Source: N074bin45 sp039587475 (lineage in GTDB: Bacteria > Gemmatimonadota > Gemmatimonadetes > Gemmatimonadales > GWC2-71-9). Taken from it: DNA of 64,000 nt. A program made the position numbers and the translations under genes. The stretch spans positions 1-64,000 of the forward strand of contig JBDHIK010000007.1 of NCBI GenBank assembly GCA_039587475.1. The letters run 5' to 3'. A model generated the notes under the pieces. The model made no database searches, was not told the DNA's origin, and saw only the letters and a list, made by a program, of their open reading frames with translations. Positions 17,620 to 26,776 of the stretch are shown here, piece after piece (within the stretch, counting starts at the first letter, position 1; each line of letters starts with the position of its first letter).

Positions 17620-19116
17620 TCACCGTGCCGACGATTGCTCCATGTCGACCACGACACTGTCGATGTACTGCGTCATGGTGGTCCAGCCCAGGACGTGGTG
17701 GTTCGCCATGACCGAGAAGATCAACGGCGCGCCATCCGACTGCTCGATGTACCCCGTCAGCGTATTGACGCGCGAGATGCTGCCGGTCTTGGCCCGTACT
17801 CGACCCTCGAGCGGGGTGCCAAGGAATCGGGCACTCAATGAGCCGGGTTGCCCAGACGACGGGAGTCCTGCGGCAAAGACCTCGAAATTCGGATGGGCGC
17901 GCATGTAGGCGAGCAGCGCGGCGAACGCGGCCGGGGTCACCAGATTGGACCCCGACAGGCCGGAGCCGTCAGTCAGGCTGAATTGGGTAGAGTCGATACC
18001 GACCGAGTCGATCAGGAAGCGTCGTTCCACCTCGAGGCCGGCGTCCCACGAGCCGCCCTCGCCGAACTGTCTCCCGAGTTGCTTGAGCAACATCTCCGCA
18101 AACCAGTTCTGAGACGTGTTGAGGATCGGGAAGATCCAATCCCGCAGGGGACGCGATTGGACCTCGGCCAGCGGACCCGAGGCGCGAGCATGGCGGTAGC
18201 GGAGCGAGTCGGTGGTCGAGAGCGTGGCTCCTGCCACGGCGATTCCCTGCTCGCCAAGGGCAGCGCGGAACGCCAGGGCGGTGAAGTGGTTCGGGTCCGG
18301 CAGCGCGAAGTACTCGGTGCGCTCCGAACTCCCCAGAGGGATGTCGCCTTCGGCCCAGATCGCGGTCGTCCCCTCGGTCCGGAAGAAGTCGATGGACCGC
18401 CGGGTCCCCTGCGCGCTGGTCCGGGCGCGGTTGTCGATCGACACGTCCCCGAAATCGGGCTCGAACGTGATCACAGGCGGAGCGTCGATGCCGGCTCCGG
18501 GCCCATAGGTGATGTCGATGGCGTTGTCGTTGAATCCCAGCGCCGAGACCGGTGCGGCGTACCACCAGTTCAGGTCGTACGTCTCCCACGCGGGGTGGAC
18601 CAGGGTGGACTCGAAGTAGCTGCCGTCCCCCACGACGTTGCCGTTCACCAACCGGATGCCCCGAGCCGCGAGGTCGCCCGCCAGCTGTCGGAGAGGTTCG
18701 CTCGGGTCCTCCACACAGGCACCGGCGCGCGTGGTGTCGACGTCGTAGCACCTGCGACTGAAGGTGGGGTCCCCTCGCCCGTACAACACCAGATCGCCCT
18801 GCAGCACGCCTTCCACCACGGGTCCGGTGGCGTAGACGCTGGTGGCGACGGTCCAGTCGCCCGGCAAACGGGCCGCCGCCACGGCGGCGACGATGAGCTT
18901 GGTGTTGCTGGCCGGCATGAAGAGCCGCTCGGCATTCCGCCGGTACAGGACGTCACCATTCCCGTCGGTGAGGATCACGCCCCACAGATGCCGCTGGAAC
19001 GGTGGGGTATCGAGCCGGGTATCCAGTCGGTCATCGACCGACTGGGCGGTGGTGGGAGCTGCGAGCAGGGCGGTCGCCAGCAGAAGCTGCGTCGTGCGGA
19101 GAAAGGGCCTGATCAT
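17620..19116 (-). CDS. dacB: D-alanyl-D-alanine carboxypeptidase/endopeptidase (PBP4, S13 family)
   Basis: 498 aa, secreted: signal peptide in residues 1-25 ending TTAQS. Hydrolyses the terminal D-Ala or the peptide cross-links of peptidoglycan in the periplasm. Active-site motifs: S70-N-T-K73 in MPASNTKLI, the SxN element in SQNWFAEM, and KTGS near the end. The large insert between the first two motifs is usual for the S13 family. The ATG at 19116 gives a proper signal peptide; 105 further in-frame codons upstream lack homology. A GTG four codons earlier is possible. Confidence 0.88.
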   Translation of the reverse strand: MIRPFLRTTQLLLATALLAAPTTAQSVDDRLDTRLDTPPFQRHLWGVILTDGNGDVLYRRNAERLFMPASNTKLIVAAVAAARLPGDWTVATSVYATGPVVEGVLQGDLVLYGRGDPTFSRRCYDVDTTRAGACVEDPSEPLRQLAGDLAARGIRLVNGNVVGDGSYFESTLVHPAWETYDLNWWYAAPVSALGFNDNAIDITYGPGAGIDAPPVITFEPDFGDVSIDNRARTSAQGTRRSIDFFRTEGTTAIWAEGDIPLGSSERTEYFALPDPNHFTALAFRAALGEQGIAVAGATLSTTDSLRYRHARASGPLAEVQSRPLRDWIFPILNTSQNWFAEMLLKQLGRQFGEGGSWDAGLEVERRFLIDSVGIDSTQFSLTDGSGLSGSNLVTPAAFAALLAYMRAHPNFEVFAAGLPSSGQPGSLSARFLGTPLEGRVRAKTGSISRVNTLTGYIEQSDGAPLIFSVMANHHVLGWTTMTQYIDSVVVDMEQSSAR

Positions 19117-19207
19117 TCGTCTATTCACCAGGAAGGGTCGATGCGTGGACTGGGCGAGCCCGAAAAATACACGGATCAGGCCAGTCGGTGAGCCATAGAC
19201 CAATTTT

Positions 19208-19236
19208 TTGACACTGTGGCGTAACCTGCTGAAAAT
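19208..19236 (+). promoter_or_regulatory. Promoter upstream of the tamA-tamB operon
   Basis: TTGACA (19208-19213, perfect consensus), 17-bp spacer, GAAAAT (19231-19236). Predicted start near 19243, leaving about 107 bases of leader before the TTG start of the Omp85 gene. It lies in the 233-base divergent gap between dacB and tamA; no equally good minus-strand promoter was found there. Confidence 0.5.
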
Positions 19237-19349
19237 AGCCATGTTATAGCAATGGGCCAGAACACTATGTTGTTGCGTAATGGAACGAACATGCCGTCCC
19301 ATCGCTATACAGTCATGGCGACGCCCGAATCCGTGGGACGGAGCGAAGA

Positions 19350-21473
19350 TTGACACGTTGGTCAGTGCTCGGGTTGGCGTTTGCCGGGTTCCTGGCGCCG
19401 ACGCGTGCGGCGGCGCAGTTCCAGGACCCACTCATCGTTCGTCAGCTCACGTTCGAAGGCAACACGGCGCTCGACGCCGAAACCATGCAGTCGTTCATCG
19501 CGACGACCAAGTCCAGTTTCTTCGCCACCTGGATCGGGGTCCGCTGGATGGGGTTGGGCGCCAAGCGGCGGTTCAGTCAGCGTGACTTCGAGGCAGATGT
19601 CGAGCGGTTGAAGTTGCTGTACAAGAAGTCAGGGTACATGCAGGTCGAGGTGGACACCCTCGTCCGCCGCACCGAAGAGAATATCTACATCACGTTCGTG
19701 ATCGAAGAAGGCCCACCGGTGCTCGTCGAGGAGCTGGTGATCACGGGGCTGGACACCTTGCCGGATCGACAGGCGCTGGTCCGTGACCTTCCCCTGCAGC
19801 TCGGGGACCCGTTCAACCGGTTTCTGTTACAGGCCACCAAGGACTCCGTCGTTCGGCGGTTGCAGAACAGGGGTTATCCCCAGGCGGATGCGTTCCTGAG
19901 CTACCGGCAGAGTGGAGACAACCTGAACGCGTCCGTGGGTCTCGACGTGTACCCCGGGACCCGGAGCTATGTGGGCGACATTCGAGTCGAGGGTGCGGAC
20001 CGTTTGTCCTCGGACATGGTGCGGTCGCTCCTGACGACGTCGAGTGGGGATCAGTTCTCGCGCGAGAACCTGTTTCGCAGCCAGCGGAACCTGTACCGTT
20101 CAGACCTGTTCCGGTATGTCGCGGTCGGGGTGGATACCCTGGCCTATGACTTCGACGGCGACAGCGTCCCCTTGGAGGTCCGGGTCATCGAGGGACGGTT
20201 CTACCGCGTCCGGGGCGGGATCGGGTATGGAACGGACGACTGTGTCCGGCTGGGGGCGGGGCTCACCGTGCGGAACTTCCTGGGCGGAGGGCGCATCTTC
20301 GACCTGTCTGGAAGGCTGTCGAAGCTCGGCGTGGCGGAGCCGTTCACGGGCCTCGCGGACAACATCTGCCAGCAACTCGCCTTCGATCCGGCCACCGGCG
20401 AAGGCGACCCGTTTTCCCAGGAACTCAACTACAACCTCACGGCCGCGGTGCGCCGTCCGGCTTTCCTCTCACCAAAGAACACGGCTGCCGTGTCGCTCTT
20501 CGCCGAGCGCCGCAGCGCACCCAACGTGTATTTGCGGCAGGACTATGGGCTCAGCCTGAGCCTCGCCCGGATCACCTCGAGTCTGGTGGGCCTCGACCTG
20601 ATCTACCGGTGGGAGAACGGGTTCACCGAGGCCAGCGACGTCAACTTCTGCGCCTATTTTCGCGCCTGTACCCGGGAAGACATCGACGAACTCGGCAAAC
20701 CTCAGGACCTGGCTACGCTCACCCTGCGCGGCACCATTCCGCGGGCCAACTCGCCGATCAATCCAACGCGTGGCTGGGTCGCGTCGGTTGAGGGGACCCT
20801 GAGCTCGCAGATCCTTGGCTCGTCGCCGCTGCAGGAATTCGTCCGCTTCATCGGCGACGTCGCCTGGTACCGGCCCATCCGCCGGGGCTACATCCTCAGC
20901 TGGCGACTGCGCGGCGGCGTGTTGTTTGCCCCCCGTATTACGCTCGACTCGGGGACCGACTCCTATGTGCCCCCCGATCAGCGTTTCTATGCGGGCGGCC
21001 CCAACGACGTGCGCGGCTTCTTTCGCAACGAGTTGGGGCCGGTGGTGTACGTCGTTGACTCGGCCTCGGTGGTGGATACCAGCGGGATGATCGACCAGGC
21101 GGCCCTGCAGAACGCCGAGGTCGAGGCCGTGGGCGGGAACATGATGGCGGTGGGCAATGTGGAGCTGCGCATCCCCACCGGGATCTCCAACCGCATTCGC
21201 CTGGCCTTCTTCGTCGACGCCGGCTCCGTCTGGGTGCGCGAGCCCGAGGCCAACGCGCCTTTCCGGATCCGTATCACGCCGGGCATGGGGCTGAGGTTCA
21301 ACACGCCACTCGGACCGGCTCGGGCGGACATCGCCTACAATCCCTACGACTTCCCTCCGGGCCCGCTGCTGGGGACCACCCCCAGCGGGGACCTCACCCT
21401 GCTGTCGGACAACTTCCAGCGAGGCCGGCGCCGCGGCTACACGATCCATATCTCCGTGGGGCAACCCTTCTGA
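19350..21473 (+). CDS. Omp85-family outer membrane assembly protein (TamA/BamA-like)
   Basis: 707 aa with a signal peptide (residues 1-22, ending TRAAAQ). Several POTRA-type repeats occupy roughly residues 28-300 (for example VRQLTFEGNTALD and YVGDIRVEGADRLSSDMVRS), followed by a 16-strand-type beta barrel. The barrel has the conserved GGPNDVRGF stretch and a C-terminal hydrophobic residue (Phe). The start is TTG with GGAG six bases upstream. Because tamB follows with a 1-base overlap (TGATG), a TamA role, helping insert proteins or move lipids to the outer membrane, fits better than the essential BamA; that choice is inferred from context. Confidence 0.88.
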   Translation: MTRWSVLGLAFAGFLAPTRAAAQFQDPLIVRQLTFEGNTALDAETMQSFIATTKSSFFATWIGVRWMGLGAKRRFSQRDFEADVERLKLLYKKSGYMQVEVDTLVRRTEENIYITFVIEEGPPVLVEELVITGLDTLPDRQALVRDLPLQLGDPFNRFLLQATKDSVVRRLQNRGYPQADAFLSYRQSGDNLNASVGLDVYPGTRSYVGDIRVEGADRLSSDMVRSLLTTSSGDQFSRENLFRSQRNLYRSDLFRYVAVGVDTLAYDFDGDSVPLEVRVIEGRFYRVRGGIGYGTDDCVRLGAGLTVRNFLGGGRIFDLSGRLSKLGVAEPFTGLADNICQQLAFDPATGEGDPFSQELNYNLTAAVRRPAFLSPKNTAAVSLFAERRSAPNVYLRQDYGLSLSLARITSSLVGLDLIYRWENGFTEASDVNFCAYFRACTREDIDELGKPQDLATLTLRGTIPRANSPINPTRGWVASVEGTLSSQILGSSPLQEFVRFIGDVAWYRPIRRGYILSWRLRGGVLFAPRITLDSGTDSYVPPDQRFYAGGPNDVRGFFRNELGPVVYVVDSASVVDTSGMIDQAALQNAEVEAVGGNMMAVGNVELRIPTGISNRIRLAFFVDAGSVWVREPEANAPFRIRITPGMGLRFNTPLGPARADIAYNPYDFPPGPLLGTTPSGDLTLLSDNFQRGRRRGYTIHISVGQPF

Positions 21474-24400
21474 TGCGGCGGGTCATCGCCCACGCGGTGT
21501 TCGTGACTCTCCTCAGTACGCTGGCGACCATCATCGGCGTGGTCAGTTCCATGACGGCGACCCGGCCGGGCCGGCACTTGCTGGCCAGGATCGCCTCCGA
21601 AGAACTGGCTGGAGTGATCCGCGGTCACTTGACGGTGCGGGAAATCTCCGGGAGCTTCCTCGGTGGTCTCGTCCTCGATGACGTGGTGATTCGGGATACC
21701 CTGGGTGGGCATCTGGCGACGATTCCGACGGTGGAAGTGACGTACCGGCTGCCCCTGCTGCTGGCGGGGCAGGTCGTCCTCAACAGTGTTCGCCTGGAAT
21801 CGCCGGACGTCGAACTCCGGGTGCTCCCGTCCGGGCGTCTCAACCTCAAGGAGGTCTTCCGCCTGGGTGAGGGAAGCGGCACGGGACCTTCACCGTTGAT
21901 TCAGTTCCGGAACGTCCGCATCAACGATGGCCGAGTCCGCGTCGAAACCCGGTGGACACCGAACGACACGGTCACGACGGCTGCCGGGGTGCGCGCCGCG
22001 CTGGCGCGTGAGCGGGCCAAGCTGGGCCGGGTGATCGAGGAGACTTCGGACGGGTTTCTGAAGGTCGTTACCATCGAGGCGCTCACGGCGCGCTTGCGCC
22101 AGGTCACCGCGAGCAGTCCGGACGGACAGCCGCTGACCATCGACATAGACAGTCTCCACGCCAACATCAGCGACCCGCAGGTGTCCTTCCGCCACGCCAT
22201 CGGGCGTGTCCAGGTGCCTGGGGACAGCCTGATCTTTTCGCTTGACCATGCCGCCCTGCCGCGATCCGAAGTTCTCGGTGGTGGGGTCGTCGTCTTCCGG
22301 GAAGGGACGGAGTTTTTCGATTTCACCCTCGTGTCGTCCCGCGCCGCACTGTGGGATTTTCTCTGGGTGTCCACGGATTTTCCGGATATGGCGGGCGCGA
22401 CCCTGTTTGCCGCCCGGACCGAGTCGACGGACCGGGCCGCCTTCGTGCTCCGCGATCTGTCCCTGACGGGGCCCGATGGCAGCCGCTTGGAAGGTGATAT
22501 CACCGTCGTCCAGGACGACCGTCGTGGCCTTGGGTTCCGGGATGTCGACGTCACGACCGAGCGAGTCGATCTCGACGCCATCCGTCCGTTCCTCGATACC
22601 ATCCCGTTTTACGGGACGGTCACCGGCCGGACGACCATGGACGGCCATTTTGATGCCCTGGCCATCGGTGCCGACTGGGTGTTCGTGGATACGACGAACG
22701 ACAGTCTCCCGGTCAGCGTGGTGCTCGCGGACGGAGTCATTCACGTCGACGATACTCTCGGGTTGGTGTTCGACAGCGTGGACGTGGTCGATACCGATAT
22801 CGATCTTCGCACCGTCCGACGCCTGGCGCCCGCGGTCATACTCGAGGGCCGGTTGGAAGCCGACGGTGTGCTGCGCGGTCCACTCCGCAACGCGGCGCTC
22901 ACCGGCAACCTGCTGCACCGGGACGGGGACGGTCCTGAAAGCATCGCCCGAGGGTTCTTCCGCCTGGACACCCGGCGCGACACTCTGGCCATCGATGTCA
23001 ACGCCACGCTCGACCCACTCGATTTCGAGGGCATCCGCCGCGGCTTTCCCGGCCTCGAGAGCCGGGGCCGCTTGCAGGGACATGTGGCGATGGTCGGTCC
23101 CGTGACCGCCGTGGTCATCGACGCGGAGGTCACGGGGGATCTCGGCGCGGTCTCGATCCAGGGCACCGCGTCCCTGCTGCCGGAAGCCCTGGGCGGCGCG
23201 CCCGTGACGGCGGTATTCACCGACCTCGACCTTGCCAGTTTGCTCGGAACGGTCCATTCCACTCGGCTCAACGGCACGGCGACCCTCGACGGACAATTCG
23301 ATGCCGTGTCCGGTCCCGCAGGGGGGCTGTCGGCCCGTCTGACGGGGAGCACGGTGCGCGAGTTCCCATTCGACACCCTGATGCTCGACGTCGGGGTCAC
23401 CGATGATGACGTGATCGTGCTGGATACTCTCCATGCCGAATGGCACAGCGGGGGCCTGGGTGGCAGCGGGACGCTGGGATGGCGCTCGCCAGCCACCGGG
23501 ACCATGGCCTTCACGCTGGGGACAGACAGTCTCGGCGTGCTCGACACGATGGTCGTCAACGCCCTTGGACTGGAGCGCGATACCATTGCCTGGCGCGATC
23601 TGGACGGATTGCTCGAGGCACGGCTGGATCTGACGGGTGCCGTCGACGCCCTCGGAGCCATTGGCCGGGTGACCATGCTCGATGTGGCGCTCGGCCAGGC
23701 GCAGGTCGACATCGTCCGCGGCACCGTCGTGTGGTCCGGCGGGGACGAAGAGTCGCTTTCCATCACGGCCCGGATGGACACTGTGCGCATCGCCACCTAT
23801 GACTTTCCCGCCGTCACCGTCGCGCTTCAGGGCCGGAGGGATTCGCTCGCGTGGGGTGGCACTGTCGGGATGGGACATGGGACGGAGGTGACGGTTCGGG
23901 GCCGGCGCATGGTCGAGCCAGGGCTCGAGGTGTGGCGCATCGACACCGTGGCGGCCTATCTCATCGACAAGAGCTGGGACATGCAGGTGCCGTCCGTGGT
24001 CACGCTCACGGACAGCGCGGTCACCTTCACCGGCGCCAATCTGGCCGCGCGGGATGGATCGGGTTTCGTCCGCATCACGCCGTTCGGGAGCGGTGACGAG
24101 TTCGAACTGGAGGCGCTCGGGGTGGGCATTCGCGATCTGTACGGGGTCCTGCAGCGAGACACGACCAATGTCGGCGGGTCCCTGGCGGCCAACCTCATCC
24201 TTGGCGGCACACGCGAAGCGCCGCAGATCACCGGTACGGTCCAGGTCGCGGACGCGACGCTGACCGATTTCCGTGCGCCGCTGGGGCGCGCCGTCATTCG
24301 CTATCGGGATCGCACCCTCGACGCCGCCATGCTGTTGTGGCGCACCGGGCAACCGGTGCTTCGGGTGGACGCGCAGCTGCCGGTGGATCTGGCCCTGGCC

Positions 24401-25876
24401 CGTGTTGCGGATCGTCGAATCGACCAACCGCTCTACGTTCGGATGGTGGCGGACAGTGTGGACCTCGGTGTGTTCGACGCCTTCACCGCCAGTGTCGACG
24501 ACCTGCGCGGTCTCATGGTGGCCGACGTGCAGATCCAGGGCACCTGGGACGAGCCCAGCTTGTCGGGCTTCATCGACATCGCGGATGCTCGCGGGCAGAT
24601 CGAAGGCCTCGGGGTCGAATTCCGCAACGTCGTGAGTCGCGCCCATCTGGTGGGTGACTCGATTCTCATTGATACCCTCGGCGTTCAGGGCGCCGATGGT
24701 GGCGGGATGGACGTCACGGGGTGGGTCAGGATGGAGGCCTTGGCGTCCCCGATTCTGAACCTCGATATCGTGGCCCAGGACCTTCTGGTCATCGACGCTC
24801 CGGAGTTCCTGACGTTGGCTGCGTCCGGGCGGCTCCACCTCGAGGGGCCATTGGCACAGCCCGTCCTGACCGGATCGGGGTCGGCCAATCGTGGGGTGCT
24901 CTACTTCGCCGATCTCGTCAACAAGCAGGTGCTCAATCTGGAAGACCCTGACAATACCGGGTTGGTGGACCTGTCCTACATTCGCGAGCGTCGTTTGGGT
25001 TCACGCTTCCAGAATCGGTTCATTGACTCCCTGCGGATCGTCGACCTGGATCTCGATGTGCAGGATGAGTTCTATCTCCGGTCGAATGAGGCGAACATCC
25101 TGTTGGAGGGTGACCTGCGGGTGAACAAGGCGTTCCGGGAGTACCGTCTGGCCGGAGAGCTGAGAACGATTCGCGGGCGCTACCAGCTCCGCATCGGAAT
25201 CGTCACCCGGAGCTTCGAGGTGCAACGGGGCACCGTTCGCTATTTCGGGACGCCCGATCTCGATGCGCAACTGGATATCACGGCAGAGCATCGCATCAAT
25301 CCAGTCGATCGCAGCGATCCGATCACGGTGGTGGCGACCATTACCGGCACCATGCGCAGTCCCCGTCTGCAACTCACCAACCGGGACGGACCCCCGATCT
25401 CCCAATCGGACCTGGTGTCGTACCTGATGTTCGGCAAGCCGGCGTTCGACCTGAGTGGCGGCCAGAACCAGACGAGCGAAGAGGGCGCACTGGCGTGGGG
25501 CCTGACCGCGCTCTCGTCAGCCCTGTCATCCGAGGTGGAGCGGACCCTCATCTCCGACATCGGTCTTCCGATCGACTACCTGCAAATCCGGCCGGGTTCG
25601 ACCCCGATCGCAGGGAGTTCCGTGACCTCGACCCGCATCTCGGCTGGGTGGACGCTGACGCCCCGGTTGTTCATCACCCTCAGTGCCGGATTCTGCCCCA
25701 ACGATCAGCTCCTCAACTACAAGGCGCTCGGGGCCAGTCTCGAATGGCGCTTCTCCCGGCAATGGCGCTCTTCGGTGAGTCTGGCGCCGTCGGAGGCGTG
25801 TGAGCTTTCGCCCTCGGCCATCCGACCGACGCGCTATCAGATCGGTGTCGACCTGTTGTGGGAGCGTGAGTTCTGA
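21473..25876 (+). CDS. tamB: TamB-like translocation and assembly module protein
   Basis: 1467 aa. One N-terminal membrane anchor (about 7-27), then a very long run of repeating beta strands with alternating D/V/G residues, and a C-terminal DUF490/TamB domain recognisable by SYLMFGKPAFDLSGG and the terminal barrel-like strands. TamB/YhdP/AsmA proteins are long hydrophobic grooves spanning the periplasm that carry phospholipids to the outer membrane and work with TamA. Starts on the last base of the tamA stop, and the lipid kinase starts on its own last base, so the three are translationally coupled. Confidence 0.9.
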   Translation: MRRVIAHAVFVTLLSTLATIIGVVSSMTATRPGRHLLARIASEELAGVIRGHLTVREISGSFLGGLVLDDVVIRDTLGGHLATIPTVEVTYRLPLLLAGQVVLNSVRLESPDVELRVLPSGRLNLKEVFRLGEGSGTGPSPLIQFRNVRINDGRVRVETRWTPNDTVTTAAGVRAALARERAKLGRVIEETSDGFLKVVTIEALTARLRQVTASSPDGQPLTIDIDSLHANISDPQVSFRHAIGRVQVPGDSLIFSLDHAALPRSEVLGGGVVVFREGTEFFDFTLVSSRAALWDFLWVSTDFPDMAGATLFAARTESTDRAAFVLRDLSLTGPDGSRLEGDITVVQDDRRGLGFRDVDVTTERVDLDAIRPFLDTIPFYGTVTGRTTMDGHFDALAIGADWVFVDTTNDSLPVSVVLADGVIHVDDTLGLVFDSVDVVDTDIDLRTVRRLAPAVILEGRLEADGVLRGPLRNAALTGNLLHRDGDGPESIARGFFRLDTRRDTLAIDVNATLDPLDFEGIRRGFPGLESRGRLQGHVAMVGPVTAVVIDAEVTGDLGAVSIQGTASLLPEALGGAPVTAVFTDLDLASLLGTVHSTRLNGTATLDGQFDAVSGPAGGLSARLTGSTVREFPFDTLMLDVGVTDDDVIVLDTLHAEWHSGGLGGSGTLGWRSPATGTMAFTLGTDSLGVLDTMVVNALGLERDTIAWRDLDGLLEARLDLTGAVDALGAIGRVTMLDVALGQAQVDIVRGTVVWSGGDEESLSITARMDTVRIATYDFPAVTVALQGRRDSLAWGGTVGMGHGTEVTVRGRRMVEPGLEVWRIDTVAAYLIDKSWDMQVPSVVTLTDSAVTFTGANLAARDGSGFVRITPFGSGDEFELEALGVGIRDLYGVLQRDTTNVGGSLAANLILGGTREAPQITGTVQVADATLTDFRAPLGRAVIRYRDRTLDAAMLLWRTGQPVLRVDAQLPVDLALARVADRRIDQPLYVRMVADSVDLGVFDAFTASVDDLRGLMVADVQIQGTWDEPSLSGFIDIADARGQIEGLGVEFRNVVSRAHLVGDSILIDTLGVQGADGGGMDVTGWVRMEALASPILNLDIVAQDLLVIDAPEFLTLAASGRLHLEGPLAQPVLTGSGSANRGVLYFADLVNKQVLNLEDPDNTGLVDLSYIRERRLGSRFQNRFIDSLRIVDLDLDVQDEFYLRSNEANILLEGDLRVNKAFREYRLAGELRTIRGRYQLRIGIVTRSFEVQRGTVRYFGTPDLDAQLDITAEHRINPVDRSDPITVVATITGTMRSPRLQLTNRDGPPISQSDLVSYLMFGKPAFDLSGGQNQTSEEGALAWGLTALSSALSSEVERTLISDIGLPIDYLQIRPGSTPIAGSSVTSTRISAGWTLTPRLFITLSAGFCPNDQLLNYKALGASLEWRFSRQWRSSVSLAPSEACELSPSAIRPTRYQIGVDLLWEREF

Positions 25877-26772
25877 TGGCCCGCGCCGTCCTCATCACCA
25901 ACCCCGCGGCCGCCCGTACCCGGCCCGACACCGTCGACGTCGTGGTGGACACGTTGCGACGTGGCGGCTGGTCCCTCGATGTGCGCGCCACCGGCGGGCC
26001 CGGGGATGCCCGGCAGTTCGCCTCCGAGGCGGTGGCGGATGGGGTCGACTGCGTGGCGGTCCTTGGCGGCGACGGCACGACGATGCAGGCGGCCTCCGCC
26101 ATGGTCGGGACCGACGTGGCGTTGGGGTTGATTCCCGGCGGCACCGGCAATCTGCTGGCGGGGAACCTCCGGGTGCCGGGAGCGGCGGCCCGGGCGGCCG
26201 CGACGATCCTTGGTGGACGGACGCGGTGCATCGACCTCGGGCGGATGGAATGCCAGGATGAGGTCCATTTCTTTGCCGTGGCGTGCGGTGCGGGGTTCGA
26301 CGCCCGGGTCATGATCGAGACACCCTCTGATCTCAAGCATCGTTGGGGGATGGGCGCCTACGTCGCCACGATCTTCCGGTTGCTCGACCAGCTGAAGAGC
26401 GCCACCCACCAGATCACCGTGGATGGGAAGGAATACGAAGCCCACGCGGCCCTGGTCATCGTGGCCAACTGCGCGGAGGTGGTGCCGCCGTTCATCAAGT
26501 TCCGCCACGGCATCTCACCGGAAGACGGCGTGCTGGACATCATCGTCGTTCGGGCCGACTCATTGAGCCAGAGCGTCCTTGCCGTGTGGGACTTGCTGCG
26601 GTATGGCACCGATGACCCCACCAGCGCTGGCTACGTCGGCTATGCCCGCGGCACGTCGATCCAAGTGCGATCCACTCCTGAACAACCGGTCCAGCTGGAT
26701 GGTGATGCGGGAGGGCGGACGCCCTTCTCCGTCCAGGTGGTGCCCCGCGCCATTCGCGTGTTCACCCCATGA
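25876..26772 (+). CDS. YegS/DagK-family lipid kinase
   Basis: 298 aa. Phosphorylates a lipid with ATP, probably diacylglycerol or a related membrane lipid. The nucleotide-binding GGDGT (64-68) and GGTGNLLAGN are present, followed by the acceptor domain with ACGAGFDARV and the C-terminal PEDGVLDIIVV. Its start overlaps the tamB stop by one base. Placing a lipid kinase directly behind a TamA-TamB pair suggests a role in recycling or tagging lipids delivered by the system; that is inference from gene order. Confidence 0.88.
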   Translation: MARAVLITNPAAARTRPDTVDVVVDTLRRGGWSLDVRATGGPGDARQFASEAVADGVDCVAVLGGDGTTMQAASAMVGTDVALGLIPGGTGNLLAGNLRVPGAAARAAATILGGRTRCIDLGRMECQDEVHFFAVACGAGFDARVMIETPSDLKHRWGMGAYVATIFRLLDQLKSATHQITVDGKEYEAHAALVIVANCAEVVPPFIKFRHGISPEDGVLDIIVVRADSLSQSVLAVWDLLRYGTDDPTSAGYVGYARGTSIQVRSTPEQPVQLDGDAGGRTPFSVQVVPRAIRVFTP

Positions 26773-26776
26773 GACC

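Noticed and set aside
21890..24838. 982-codon open frame antisense to tamB
   Set aside because: High GC keeps the opposite frame open; composition is Arg/His/Gly-rich with no domains, whereas the tamB strand shows clear family features.
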